A stretch of DNA of 64,000 nucleotides, taken from Fredericiella sp038205395. GTDB lineage: Bacteria; Chloroflexota; Anaerolineae; Caldilineales; Caldilineaceae. Under the pieces are notes generated by a model. That model was given only the letters and a program-made list of their open reading frames with translations. It was not told where the DNA came from and ran no database searches. The position numbers and the translations under genes were made by a program. The stretch is taken from NCBI GenBank assembly GCA_038205395.1, contig JBBRBX010000015.1:1-64000 (forward strand), given 5' to 3'. Shown here in pieces: positions 47,241 to 57,425 of the stretch (the first letter of the stretch is position 1; each line of letters opens with the position of its first letter).

Positions 47241-49559
47241 ATGCAATCCGGACTGCCGACCACATCTTCTCTCTCTTTTCAAACCGCCGTGGCTGACGCC
47301 GCCTGGGATCGCTGGCTGGCCTGCCAACCTGCCGCCCATGTGCTGCAGTTGAGCAGCTGGCGGCGGCTAAAAGAGCAGTTCGGCTGGCGCGGGGCTGCGG
47401 TCGCCGGCTTTGGCGAGGCCGGCCAGCTTGCCAACGGCAGTCAGCTCCTCTTGAAGCGCGCCGCCGGCTTGACGCTGGCCTACGCCCCGCGCGGCCCCGT
47501 CACCGACTGGTGCAACCGCTTCGAGACGGAACTGCTGCTGCAGTCGATCCACACCTATGCCCGCAGCCTGGGCGCAGCCGTGCTTAAGATCGAACCCGAC
47601 CTGCCCGACTCGCTCGCCAACCGCCAACTGCTGCGCGCATACGGCTTTGTGCCCAGCCGGCAGACGGTGCAGCCGCCCAGCACGATCGTGCTCGACATCA
47701 GCGGCGCGGAAGCGGACGTGCTGGCGCGCATGAAGAGCAAATGGCGCTACAACGTGCGGCTGGCGGAGCGCAAGGGGGTGCGCGTGCGCGCCATGCGTCG
47801 CGCCGATCTGCCTGCCTTTCACAGCCTGATGCAGAGCACCGGCGCGCGCGATGGTTTCGGCATCCACAGCGCTGATTATTTTGCCGCCGCCTTTGACCTG
47901 CTTACCCCGCAGCACGCCGTCTTTTTGCTGGCCGAATGGGAAGAGCAGCCGCTTGGCGCTGTAGTTGTGGCCGCTGTGGGCGGCGCAGCCTGCTATCTTT
48001 GGGGCGCCAGCAGCGACCGCGAGCGCAGCCGTATGCCCAACTACGCCTTGCAGTGGGCAGGTATGCAGTGGGCGCGTGCCCAGGGCGCCACCCGCTATGA
48101 CTTCTGGGGCATCCCCGATGTGGTCGGGCAGTTGGCCGCCGCCATGCGCAGCGGCGACGGCAGCGGCACACCTGCCGACGCCCTTCCTATCGACCTGGAC
48201 GCGCTGCCGCCGGGAGAATTGTGGGGCGTCTACCGCTTTAAGCAGGGTTTCGGCGGGGATGTGCTGCGCACGGTGGGCGCCTGGGATATGGCGCTCGACC
48301 CGCTCGGCTTTCGCCTTTACCAGCTTGGCGTCGACAGCCGGCAGTGGCTGGCTGCCGCTCCCTGGCAGGCGGCGGCGCACCCGCAGCACAACGCCGCACC
48401 CTCCGCGCCGGAGCCGGTGGCGGATACATCCGCCGCCGCAGAAGTGCAGACGGTTGCCACGGCGGAAGAATGGCGCGGCCTGCTGGCGCAGTTGCCCGAC
48501 CCGCATGTGCTGCAAAGCTGGGAGTGGGGTGCGGTCAAGGCACAGACCGGTTGGCAGGCGCGCCGTTACCGCGTGACCTCACCCGCCGGCTCCGGGGCCT
48601 TTCAACTGCTGTGGCGGCAGCCGATCTCCGCACTTCCCCTGCGTGTGGCCTATGTGCCCAAAGGGCCGCTGCTGGATTGGGGGGAGCTTGACATGGTAGA
48701 CATAATGCTGGATGCGGTCGAGCGCGAGGCGCGGCGGCTGGGCTGCATCTATGTCAAGGTCGACCCGGATGTGCGCGATGACACGACCGCCGGACTCATG
48801 GTGCTGCATTCGCTGCAGCGGCGCGGCTGGCGGTTCAGCCGCGACCAGGTGCAGTTCAAGAACACTGCTTACAGTGAACTGCCGGAGAACGCCAGCGGGG
48901 AGGGCGCTGCGGCGGAAGGGCTGCTGCTGGCGCAGATGAAGCAGAAGTGGCGCTATAACATCCGGCTGGCCGAGAAGCGGGGCGTGCGTGTGCGCGTGGG
49001 CGGCGAGCAGGATTTTGCCGCCTTTTACGCCCTCTACGGCGAGACCGGCGCGCGTGATGGTTTTTTGGTGCGCCCCTTTGCCTATTATGCGCAAACCTGG
49101 CGCACTTTTCTGGAGGCGCAGCAGGTGGCGGACAACCCCGCCGGCGGCGTGCTGCTGTTGGCCGAGTATCCGCAGACTGGGCATCCCGAGACTGGGCAGC
49201 CGGATGCCGGGTTGCCCGTGGCCGGGCTGCTGCTGCTGCGCTATGGCCGCCGCACCTGGTACTTTTACGGCGCCAGCAGCGAGCGTAACCGCCGCGATAT
49301 GCCCAACTATCTGCTGCAATGGGAGGCGCTGCGCTGGGCGCTGGCGCAGGGCTGCCGCGTCTACGACTGGTGGGGCGCACCCAGCGCACCTGACAATCCG
49401 GATGATGCCATGCAGGGTGTCTGGCAGTTCAAGCAAGGCTTCGGCGCACAGTTACAGCCGCATATTGGGGCTTGGGATTATCCGGTGTCACCCCTGCTCT
49501 ATCGGCTCTATCAGGAAGCCATGCCTGCCGTTCTCGGCTGGATGCGCAGCCGTCACTGA
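47241..49559 (+). CDS. Tandem-duplicated FemAB/GNAT-fold aminoacyltransferase-like protein
   Basis: A 772-residue protein made of two FemABX units of about 380 residues each. Each unit has a KWRYN-[VI]-RLAE motif (residue 167 and 569), followed by TGARDGF and then [LY]WGASS or FYGASS and RMPNY/DMPNY blocks, and W-FKQGFG near its end. The repeats also share a run of similar DNA, so the gene arose by internal duplication. FemABX proteins normally have one copy built of two GNAT folds and add Gly, Ala or Ser to the peptidoglycan stem using aminoacyl-tRNA. This protein therefore could form a covalent dimer or add two residues. No signal peptide; acts in the cytosol on lipid II. A convergent overlap of seven bases joins it to the uridylyltransferase gene. 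Confidence 0.88.
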   Translation: MQSGLPTTSSLSFQTAVADAAWDRWLACQPAAHVLQLSSWRRLKEQFGWRGAAVAGFGEAGQLANGSQLLLKRAAGLTLAYAPRGPVTDWCNRFETELLLQSIHTYARSLGAAVLKIEPDLPDSLANRQLLRAYGFVPSRQTVQPPSTIVLDISGAEADVLARMKSKWRYNVRLAERKGVRVRAMRRADLPAFHSLMQSTGARDGFGIHSADYFAAAFDLLTPQHAVFLLAEWEEQPLGAVVVAAVGGAACYLWGASSDRERSRMPNYALQWAGMQWARAQGATRYDFWGIPDVVGQLAAAMRSGDGSGTPADALPIDLDALPPGELWGVYRFKQGFGGDVLRTVGAWDMALDPLGFRLYQLGVDSRQWLAAAPWQAAAHPQHNAAPSAPEPVADTSAAAEVQTVATAEEWRGLLAQLPDPHVLQSWEWGAVKAQTGWQARRYRVTSPAGSGAFQLLWRQPISALPLRVAYVPKGPLLDWGELDMVDIMLDAVEREARRLGCIYVKVDPDVRDDTTAGLMVLHSLQRRGWRFSRDQVQFKNTAYSELPENASGEGAAAEGLLLAQMKQKWRYNIRLAEKRGVRVRVGGEQDFAAFYALYGETGARDGFLVRPFAYYAQTWRTFLEAQQVADNPAGGVLLLAEYPQTGHPETGQPDAGLPVAGLLLLRYGRRTWYFYGASSERNRRDMPNYLLQWEALRWALAQGCRVYDWWGAPSAPDNPDDAMQGVWQFKQGFGAQLQPHIGAWDYPVSPLLYRLYQEAMPAVLGWMRSRH

Positions 49560-50959
49560 GCGTGCAGCACCGTACCGTCCGCAATGCATAGCGGCGTCTC
49601 GTCCTCGTTAACCACGCTGACTTTTCCAACCACTCGCACATCCTTGCCGAAGCGGACATCGCCCTTGACGCACAGTTCGTCGCACTCGCGCAAGGAAGGC
49701 GCCCCCTGCGGGAAGCGCTGCACCATATCGTCATAGAGTTGGTAGTAGCGGTCGTCCAGCGTTACTACCGGCGGCTCGCCCTCCTGCGCAACGGCCAGCC
49801 GCAGGCGATAGTCTTCGCCCAGCGTGTAGACGTCCGACATGATCACCAGCAGGTCGCTGTTTTTCTTGACCGGGGCAAAGCGGCTGCGCGGGACGCACAG
49901 CGCCTGCGCCCCCTCAAAGACCGCAATCGCCGCGCCCATTGCCGTCTCCAGTTGGTAGACGCGCGGCGTCTGCGGGTCCGCCGGGTCGACCGGCTTCTCG
50001 TTGCGGATCAGCGGCAGCGGCATAACGCCCTGGTGTTCCTCCAGCCGGCGCGCCAGCGCCCGCAGGTTGATCCAGAGGTTGTTGGTGTTGAAGTAGCGAT
50101 AGCGCTGGATGTCTTGAAACTCGGCCTCTTCCTGCGGCGGGCACTGCGCCGACTCGCGCAGGATCAACTGCCCGTCGGGCCGCTGCGCCAAGTGACCGCC
50201 TTTGCGGTCGGCGGGCGTGCGGTCGGCCACTTCCATCAGAAACGGGATCTGATTCTGGGCGCAGTAGCCCAGGATTCGCAGATCCATTTCGGCCCCCAGG
50301 TTGTCGGAATTGCTGACAAAGGCATACTCAAAGTCCTGGCTCAGCAGCAGCTCCAGCATATGGCTGGTCACCAGCGCCGTGTAGATGTCGCCGTGGCCGG
50401 GCGGGCACCACTCCTTGTCAGGGTCGGCAGGCCACTTCGCCGGCGTCAGGCTTTTCTTCCAGATTTTGGGCTGCTTGTGCTGGAGAAAGTCGAGCGGCAC
50501 ATGCTGATGAAAGCCGCTGAATTTGGCGACCGCCGCCAAGGTCTCGTCGCGTGTGCTGAAGCTGTTCATCAGCACCAGCGGCAGCCGCACGCCGGTCGTC
50601 TGCCGCAAATAGAGCACCTGCTGGACGATCACATCCAGAAACGACAGCCCGTTCTTGACCTGGAGCAGCGACTTGGGGCCGCTCATCCCCATGCTGGTGC
50701 CCAGCCCGCCGTTGAGTTTGAGCACAATGGCGCGTTCCAGCGCAGCGCGTCCCGCCGCCAGTTCGCGGTCGCCCAGATCGTCATAGGCGGGCAGCGCCGC
50801 CACCGGCCCAGCATCTTCGCGCATGATATAGCCGGTGGCCCCATGCACCAACTGGTCATAATAAAAGTGAAACGTATCGATAAAGACTTGCGGCAGATCG
50901 GCGCGCCGCATCTTGCGCGCAAAGGGGCGAAAATCGGATGAGATTGTCACGGCAGCCAC
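49553..50959 (-). CDS. UTP-glucose-1-phosphate uridylyltransferase, eukaryote-type (UDPGP family)
   Basis: A 468-residue enzyme of the eukaryotic-like UDPGP family (PF01704), not the GalU family. The hallmark LNGGLGTSMGMSGPKSL uridyl loop, PLVLMNSFSTRDET, WCPPGHGDIYTAL, VSNSDNLGAE and FNTNNLWINL are visible, with a C-terminal left-handed beta helix (DVRFGKDVRVVGKVSV). It makes UDP-glucose for the polysaccharide genes in the window. The longest frame starts near 51214, but GTG 50959 has AAGGAG eight bases upstream and follows the previous gene's stop closely, so I chose it. The codons just after, VAAVTISSDF, fit. Confidence 0.92.
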   Translation of the reverse strand: MAAVTISSDFRPFARKMRRADLPQVFIDTFHFYYDQLVHGATGYIMREDAGPVAALPAYDDLGDRELAAGRAALERAIVLKLNGGLGTSMGMSGPKSLLQVKNGLSFLDVIVQQVLYLRQTTGVRLPLVLMNSFSTRDETLAAVAKFSGFHQHVPLDFLQHKQPKIWKKSLTPAKWPADPDKEWCPPGHGDIYTALVTSHMLELLLSQDFEYAFVSNSDNLGAEMDLRILGYCAQNQIPFLMEVADRTPADRKGGHLAQRPDGQLILRESAQCPPQEEAEFQDIQRYRYFNTNNLWINLRALARRLEEHQGVMPLPLIRNEKPVDPADPQTPRVYQLETAMGAAIAVFEGAQALCVPRSRFAPVKKNSDLLVIMSDVYTLGEDYRLRLAVAQEGEPPVVTLDDRYYQLYDDMVQRFPQGAPSLRECDELCVKGDVRFGKDVRVVGKVSVVNEDETPLCIADGTVLHAQ

Positions 50960-50987
50960 GAATTGCTCTCCTTTGAGTAGGTTGCTG

Positions 50988-52676
50988 CTACCAGCCTGCT
51001 GCACAGCCATCTTTGCGGGCGTCACTGCCGGCTGTGAGGACGCCGCTTTGTGGGTCGCGCACAATAATCTGGCCGCCGCCAAAGACGCCGCGCTCGAAGC
51101 CGGTGATGGGGACAAGCTTATGGCCGCGCCGGCCCATCTCGGCCAGGACGCCGAAGTCCCAGCCTTCCTCCACCAGCAACACGCCACCAGCTTCGTTTGC
51201 ACCCAGTCCATCATGCGGGCCGGAGAGCGCCCAGCGCGGCATGTCCAGCGCCTGCTGCGGGGCCATCGCCAGGTCGAGCATGTTGACCAGCATCTGGAAG
51301 TGACCCTGCGGCTGCATATAGCCGCCCATCACCCCAAAGCTGGCATGCAGTTCGCCGGCCCACGGCCCTTCCTGATGGACGGTCATGGCGGGGATGATGG
51401 TCTGGTAAGGGCGCTTGTTGGGGGCCAGGCGGTTGGGGTGCTGCGGGTCGAGCACAAACAGGTTGGCGCGATTCTGCAGGCTGACGCCGCTGCCCGGCAC
51501 GACCAGCCCCGACCCCATCCCCATATAGAGGCTGTTGATAAAGCTGCAGGCGTTGCCGTCGCCATCCACCGCCGTCAGATAGACCGTGTCTGAACTCATC
51601 AATGGGTTGCCGTAGGGCACCTGCGTCGCCGCGCGCTGCAGATCGATGCGCCGCCGCCGCTGGGCGCCGTGGTCGGGGTGCACCAGCAGCGCCAGCGGAA
51701 TCTCTTCTGCGCGCGGGTCGCAGACCCACTGCTGGGCATCGGCAAAGGCCAGCCGCATGGTCTCGACCATGACATGCAGCCGCTCGGCAGGCGACATGGC
51801 CGCCAGGTCAAAGCCGTTGGCAATGTTGGCGGCGATGATGGCCGCCAGCCCCTGGCCGTTGGGCGGGCACTCATACAGCCGCACCCCCCGGTAGTCGGCG
51901 CTGATCGGCTCGTCCCACGTGCTGTGGTGGGCGGCCATGTCCTGCGTTGTGATCCAGCCGCCATAGCGCTGCACATGGTCGCTGAGCCGCTGCGCAAAAT
52001 CGCCCTGGTAAATATACGCCTTCCCATGCGCGGCAATGCCGCGCATCGTCGCCGCCAGGGTGGGGATGCGCATGATCTCGCCCGCCTGCGGCGCACGCCC
52101 GTCGATGAGCAGTTCGTGGCCGCTGGGCTGCTGCGGACCGTTGTCGAGGTCGCCGCTGATCCATTCCGGCGACCGCAGCAGCTTGTGCACCTGGGTGCGC
52201 CAGCCGTGGGCGATCAACTCACTGACCGGATAGCCCTGCTCCGCCGTCCAGATGGCCGGCTGCAGCACATCCGCCAGCGTCATGCGCCCATGCCGCTCCA
52301 GCAGGTCACTCCAGCCGGCCACTGTGCCGGGGATGGAGACTGCGTGCCCGGTGCAGATGGGCATTTTGCGGTAGCCCTGCGCTATCAGGTCGGCGGCGGA
52401 AGCCGCGGCGGGTGCGCGTCCGGAGCCGTTGAGCGCCGTCACCTCTTTGCTGGCCGCATCATAGTAGAGGGCGAAACAGTCGCCGCCGATGCCGGTGGAA
52501 ATCGGTTCGACAACATTGAGCATGGCGGCTGTGGCCACGGCTGCGTCCGCCGCATTGCCGCCCGCCTTGAGCATATCTAGCCCAGCTTGCGCCGCCAGCG
52601 GCTGGCTGGTGGCGACGATACCGTGCGTTGCCAGCACATTGCTGCGCCGGGAGCGAAAAATGGAGTCAACTTGCAT
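50988..52676 (-). CDS. Gamma-glutamyltransferase-family Ntn hydrolase (YwrD-like)
   Basis: A 562-residue Ntn-type enzyme. N-part: VATSQPLAAQAGLDMLKAGGNAADAAVA, STGIGGDCFALYYD. The autoproteolysis/catalytic Thr is in SSDTVYLTAVDGDGNACSFINSLY (shown as SSDTVYLTAVD), with the oxyanion region GSGLVVPGSGVSLQNR after it. Cleavage there gives two subunits. It hydrolyses or transfers gamma-glutamyl groups, for example from glutathione. The absence of a signal peptide fits the cytosolic YwrD subgroup rather than secreted Ggt. ATG 52676 was chosen where similarity starts; the gene runs into the uridylyltransferase gene with 28 bases between. Confidence 0.92.
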   Translation of the reverse strand: MQVDSIFRSRRSNVLATHGIVATSQPLAAQAGLDMLKAGGNAADAAVATAAMLNVVEPISTGIGGDCFALYYDAASKEVTALNGSGRAPAAASAADLIAQGYRKMPICTGHAVSIPGTVAGWSDLLERHGRMTLADVLQPAIWTAEQGYPVSELIAHGWRTQVHKLLRSPEWISGDLDNGPQQPSGHELLIDGRAPQAGEIMRIPTLAATMRGIAAHGKAYIYQGDFAQRLSDHVQRYGGWITTQDMAAHHSTWDEPISADYRGVRLYECPPNGQGLAAIIAANIANGFDLAAMSPAERLHVMVETMRLAFADAQQWVCDPRAEEIPLALLVHPDHGAQRRRRIDLQRAATQVPYGNPLMSSDTVYLTAVDGDGNACSFINSLYMGMGSGLVVPGSGVSLQNRANLFVLDPQHPNRLAPNKRPYQTIIPAMTVHQEGPWAGELHASFGVMGGYMQPQGHFQMLVNMLDLAMAPQQALDMPRWALSGPHDGLGANEAGGVLLVEEGWDFGVLAEMGRRGHKLVPITGFERGVFGGGQIIVRDPQSGVLTAGSDARKDGCAAGW

Positions 52677-52692
52677 GGATGTATTGTCCTGC

Positions 52693-53100
52693 TTATAGCT
52701 GCTTGCTGCTGCCAGGCGCTGGGGGCGTTTGCGCCGCCTTGCGCTGCGCCGCCAGATCCGCCAGTTCGCGCTGCCGATCCTGCACCAGCATGACCAGAAA
52801 AACAATATAGACCGGTAGAGAAGCAAAGGCCAAAATCAGGCCGATCGTGGCCCAGCCGGCGCCGGCCAGAAAGCAGCCGCCCGCCAGCAGCAGCCAGACC
52901 AGGAAATGGCCATAGCGCAGCACAAGGTGCTGCCGGGTGGTGCGCGGCTGTGTGCGCTTAACGGTGGGCTGCGGCCAGAGCCGCCAGTAGGCGAACGCCA
53001 CGGCCAGGCAGCCGATGCCCCACAAGAGCAGCGGAATCCCGAACAGCGTGTTGCCCAGCCCCATTATGCCAAAATCCGTCATGCCCAACCCATCAGCCAT
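52693..53100 (-). CDS. Small membrane protein, unknown
   Basis: A 135-residue protein with four probable membrane helices (IPLLLWGIGCLAVAFAYW, then HFLVWLLLAGGCFLAGAGW and ATIGLILAFASLPVYIVFLVML) and a charged helical C-terminus (DRQRELADLAAQRKAA). No family is recognised. Its start ATG 53100 overlaps the DUF1294 gene by 22 bases; an alternative is 53082. It ends 17 bases before the GGT gene, so the three genes probably form a unit. Confidence 0.6.
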   Translation of the reverse strand: MADGLGMTDFGIMGLGNTLFGIPLLLWGIGCLAVAFAYWRLWPQPTVKRTQPRTTRQHLVLRYGHFLVWLLLAGGCFLAGAGWATIGLILAFASLPVYIVFLVMLVQDRQRELADLAAQRKAAQTPPAPGSSKQL

Positions 53101-53471
53101 ACGACCACCACGGCCACTGCCTGCACCGCCACAATCAGCCAGAAACGCAGTTGGAAGGAGCTTTTTTGCGTCTTATGGCGCAAGAGCCGCTGCGCCGCAA
53201 AGGCCGCCGGCGTCCCGCCCAACAGTTCCGCCCCATGCAGGACGCGCTCCGGCACGCGCCGGCTCTGGTGTATGCTGCCGCCGGCGATTGCCTTGTCATA
53301 GCCGTAGAGCAGAAAGGTGGCCACGTTGATGGCGATCAGATAAGACCAGAGCCACGACCAGCCAAGCCAGAGCACCGGCGGCAGCGCCACGATCAACACA
53401 ATGGCAACAGCCAACAGCGAAAATAGCCAATAGGGCGAGCGGTAGGATTGGGATGAGCGGGTGCGCTGCAA
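53079..53471 (-). CDS. DUF1294 membrane protein
   Basis: A 130-residue protein with two or three helices before and one after a conserved region that identifies DUF1294: LLYGYDKAIAGG, RVPERVLHGAELLGGTPAAFAAQRLLRHKTQKSSF (seen as RVPERVLH, LLGG and RHKTQKSSF). The function of this family is not established. Its 3' end overlaps the next small membrane-protein gene. The 228-base spacer upstream (53472-53699) contains a repeated CACGTGCGG and no gene. Confidence 0.75.
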   Translation of the reverse strand: MQRTRSSQSYRSPYWLFSLLAVAIVLIVALPPVLWLGWSWLWSYLIAINVATFLLYGYDKAIAGGSIHQSRRVPERVLHGAELLGGTPAAFAAQRLLRHKTQKSSFQLRFWLIVAVQAVAVVVVWLMGWA

Positions 53472-53619
53472 AGGAAGCTGTCCTTCTGCGTATGGATGAT
53501 CTGGGCCGGGCCAGGCGGCGCCTCCAGCCCAGAAGCCGGTGCAGTCGAGTGTAACACGTCTGCCCGCTGCATGCCACTTTGCACTTACAAGCCCCCGCTT
53601 TTCGCTCGACTCAACCGCT

Positions 53620-53661
53620 CACGTGCGGAAGCCATTGTCCAGTGAGCACGCCCACGTGCGG
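53620..53661. repeat. Two CACGTGCGG repeats 33 bp apart upstream of the acyl-CoA dehydrogenase
   Basis: CACGTGCGG occurs at 53620-53628 and 53653-53661, each holding the palindrome CACGTG. They lie 40-80 bases upstream of the dehydrogenase start and could be operators; nothing else supports this. Confidence 0.3.
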
Positions 53662-53699
53662 CTCTGTGGCGTCAAATTAACCAATAAGGAGCGTTCCAG

Positions 53700-54835
<1,136 letters not shown>

Positions 54836-54848
<13 letters not shown>

Positions 54849-54865
54849 GATTTTGGCCAATAGAA
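54836..54865. repeat. Imperfect 15-bp tandem repeat over the acyl-CoA dehydrogenase stop codon
   Basis: TTTTGGCCAGTAGGA (54836-54850) is followed immediately by TTTTGGCCAATAGAA (54851-54865), 13 of 15 identical. The first copy encodes the last residues and stop codon. Likely a local duplication; no function is inferred. Confidence 0.5.
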
Positions 54866-54923
54866 GCGTGCAGTAGGTGCGTACAGCTTTGCCCAATCCG
54901 CTTTTTCTGGCTATAGTTTTGCC

Positions 54924-55895
54924 ATGCGACTCGCACTCCTGGCCGACATTCATGGCAATCTGCCCGCATTGGAAACCGTCCTGCTGGAATTGGAACGGCT
55001 GCAGCCGGACGAGGTGGTTGTCGACGGCGATCTGATTAACGCCGTCCCCTTCAGCGCCGAGGTGATCGACCTGGTGCGCAGCCGGCAGTGGACAACGGTG
55101 CGCGGCAACCATGAATTCTACTACCTGGACTATGGCACGGAGCGCGCCGTCCCCGGCTGTGAAGACCCCGACCGCTGGGGACAGTTGCACTGGCTGCTCG
55201 ACCGCATCCGACCTGACCAGGGTGCTTACTTGGCGATGCTGCCGGACGACCGCACCTTTTACCTGCCCGGCGCCGCACCGCTGCGGGTGGCGCACGGCGT
55301 TCCGGGCCGTAACCGCACCGGCTTCTACCGGGCACAGGCCGATGCCGCCATCGCCGCCGAAATTCGCCACGTGCGCGAGCATACCCTCGTCTCCGCCCAC
55401 ACCCATGTCCAGATCGACCGTCATGTCGCGCTGGCGGAGGAAACGTCCGACGATTTCGCCGCCGACCCCCATGCCGGAATCGACTTCTATTTGCACAGCC
55501 CGCGGCCCAGACGCCACTGGCACGTCATCAATCCGGGCAGTGTTGGGCTGCCGCTGGACACTCGCCCGCTGGCGCAGTTTGCTATAGTGGAGAGTGTCTC
55601 CCCGTCCGTCGAGCCGGGCGGCTGGCAAGTGCGGCATTATGCCGTAGAGTACGACCGGCGCCCCGTGCTCGAAGCCTATGCCACGAGCGGCATGTTGGAA
55701 GCGGGCGGGGTGATCTCAGAGTTGTTTTTTTGGGAAGTGGTGACAGCGGAAGCGGAGATCGTGCGTTTTTACCGCTGGGCAGCCAGAAACGGGTTAGACC
55801 CCGACCGTGATTCGATTCGGCGTGTCTTTGAGCAGTATGTGGCGGTCACGGGGCGCGACCAATATGTGCGTGCAAGAAATCCACTGCTGGTCTAG
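54924..55895 (+). CDS. Calcineurin-like metallophosphoesterase
   Basis: A 323-residue enzyme related to the YfcE/MJ0936 phosphodiesterases. Metal motifs: LADIHGNLPAL, VVDGDLINAV, RGNHEFYY, then VAHGVPG, SAHTHVQ and NPGSVGLP at the end of the core. The C-terminal 90 residues (after residue 225) are additional helices, ending RNPLLV. The substrate may be a nucleotide, a sugar phosphate or a phosphoprotein. A 75-base spacer separates it from the dehydrogenase gene, and its stop lies 47 bases from the convergent sigma factor gene. Confidence 0.9.
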   Translation: MRLALLADIHGNLPALETVLLELERLQPDEVVVDGDLINAVPFSAEVIDLVRSRQWTTVRGNHEFYYLDYGTERAVPGCEDPDRWGQLHWLLDRIRPDQGAYLAMLPDDRTFYLPGAAPLRVAHGVPGRNRTGFYRAQADAAIAAEIRHVREHTLVSAHTHVQIDRHVALAEETSDDFAADPHAGIDFYLHSPRPRRHWHVINPGSVGLPLDTRPLAQFAIVESVSPSVEPGGWQVRHYAVEYDRRPVLEAYATSGMLEAGGVISELFFWEVVTAEAEIVRFYRWAARNGLDPDRDSIRRVFEQYVAVTGRDQYVRARNPLLV

Positions 55896-55942
55896 CGTTC
55901 TGCGTCTGCTCTCGTTGATTGTTGCGTTGGACTGCGTGGCGG

Positions 55943-56602
55943 CTACGAAAGCCTAGCGCTGACTGCACCGGAGCGCACCAGATCGTCGCGCAGGGCGGAG
56001 CGGGCGCGGCTGAGGCGTGACTTGACCGTGCCCAACGGCAGGTCCAAAATCTCGGCGGCCTCGCTGTAGTCATAGCCCTGCACATCTACCAACACAACGA
56101 CATTGCGATGCCAGACCGGCAGACCGTCGATGGCCGACAGCAGGACGCGCATGGACTCATTCTGCAGCACGAGCGTCTCCGGATCATCGCTTACGATCTC
56201 CGCCCCCGTCACATAATCCATGCCTGCTTGTTCGGTCAATTCGTCCAGACTGACCGCCTGCCGCCGTTTTTGCCGGCGCAGATGATCGTAACAGGTATTT
56301 GTGACGATGCGTAAGAACCAGGAGCGAAAATTGCCGTCTTGAAAGCGTCCCATGGCTCGATGCGCCTTGATCAAGGCCTCCTGTACGGCGTCGGCGGCAG
56401 CCTCTTCCGTGTGCAGAATCTGCTGCGCCAGCCGTTCGGCGGAGCTGCGATAGACTTCGATCAGACGGCCAAAGGCGCGGTCATCTCCCTGCCGGGCTGC
56501 ATCCACCATCTGGTCGACAGCCGAAGTCAGCGCCAACGTATCGTTTTGCCAGTATCTCTCGGAGCGATAGGAATCCGCAGTTGCGGTCATTGCATAGTTC
56601 AT
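55943..56602 (-). CDS. ECF-type RNA polymerase sigma factor
   Basis: A 219-residue sigma factor. Region 2 spans about 30-115 (AFGRLIEVYRSSAERLA, ILHTEEAAADAVQEALIKAHRAMGRFQ, FRSWFLRIVTNTCYDHLRRQKR; quoted in pieces) and region 4 about 150-205 (LPVWHRNVVVLVDVQGYDYSEAAEIL, LPLGTVKSRLSRAR). Start ATG 56602 was chosen over an upstream in-frame start. No anti-sigma factor gene is adjacent; it is close to the FHA regulator (minus strand, 170 bases upstream), which lacks a membrane segment too. Its signal is unknown, perhaps via the kinases. Confidence 0.93.
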   Translation of the reverse strand: MNYAMTATADSYRSERYWQNDTLALTSAVDQMVDAARQGDDRAFGRLIEVYRSSAERLAQQILHTEEAAADAVQEALIKAHRAMGRFQDGNFRSWFLRIVTNTCYDHLRRQKRRQAVSLDELTEQAGMDYVTGAEIVSDDPETLVLQNESMRVLLSAIDGLPVWHRNVVVLVDVQGYDYSEAAEILDLPLGTVKSRLSRARSALRDDLVRSGAVSARLS

Positions 56603-56772
56603 AGTCGTCACCCACTTTTTTGGGAATGAGGCGGTTGTCCGCCGCGTTACGACCATCCTATGTCAGAAAGATGAGAGCAGTTTGAACCGTTTGCGACGCG
56701 AGTCGGACTGTTTGCCTACGTGATCGCGCTCGCGTCGCCGCCGCGCCCGCCCAATAGGCCAACTGAACAGGA

Positions 56773-57414
56773 CTAGCTGTCCAATTGATAGCCGTAACCG
56801 CGAATGGTCTGAATAAAACGAGGATTTTCTTCGCTGCCGGGTTCGATGCGGCTGCGCACGCGGCTGACCATGCGGTCAATATTGGCGTCGTAGACGTCAC
56901 CTTGCGCTTCCGGCCAGACGGCGGCGGCGATTTCGTCCTTGCTGACGACGCGCCCCCGGTTCTGATAGAGGAACCACAGCAGATCGAACTGCTTGACGCT
57001 CAGCGGCGGGTCAAGCGGGACGCCATCGACAAACACCTGGCGGGTGGTAATATCAGCGCGCAAGCCCGGCTCGCGCACCGCAATCAGCGACGGGGCAGTC
57101 ACAGTGGCGGATGGGTCATAGAAGCGGAAGCGGGTGGAGGCAAACTGAATTTCCACCCCGTCGGCCAGCCAGGCGGTGCCGCCGCTGGGCAGCCGGCGGC
57201 CATCAACGAAAACGCCATTTTTGCTTTGCAGGTCGTGCACCTGGTAAGCATTGTCTATGTGGCGCAGTTCAGCGTGCTGGCGTGAGGCGAATTGGTCTTC
57301 CAACAGCACCACAGCATCCGCCGTGCGCCCGATAATAATGTGTTCCTGATTCAGTTCCGTCTCTTCGCCGGCACGAGGACCGTTGAGACATACCAGCCTG
57401 CCAAACCTGCTCAC
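56773..57414 (-). CDS. FHA domain-winged helix (OmpR/PhoB-type) DNA-binding protein
   Basis: A 213-residue cytosolic protein. Residues about 8-100 form an FHA phosphothreonine-binding domain: IIIGRTADAVVLL, DQFASRQHAEL (S-R-x-H) and VHDLQSKNGVFVDGRRL (N-G-x-x-x-N/D). Residues 115-213 are an OmpR-type winged helix (LSVKQFDLLWFLYQNRGRVVSKDEI as LSVKQFDLLWFL, NIDRMVSRVRSRIEP, FIQTIRGYGYQL). So it could bind DNA in response to Thr phosphorylation. GTG 57414 is preferred because AAGGAT is six bases upstream, while the longer frame from TTG 57510 would run over the kinase promoter. It diverges from two Ser/Thr kinases, its most likely partners. Confidence 0.88.
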   Translation of the reverse strand: MSRFGRLVCLNGPRAGEETELNQEHIIIGRTADAVVLLEDQFASRQHAELRHIDNAYQVHDLQSKNGVFVDGRRLPSGGTAWLADGVEIQFASTRFRFYDPSATVTAPSLIAVREPGLRADITTRQVFVDGVPLDPPLSVKQFDLLWFLYQNRGRVVSKDEIAAAVWPEAQGDVYDANIDRMVSRVRSRIEPGSEENPRFIQTIRGYGYQLDS

Positions 57415-57425
57415 ACCCACATCCT

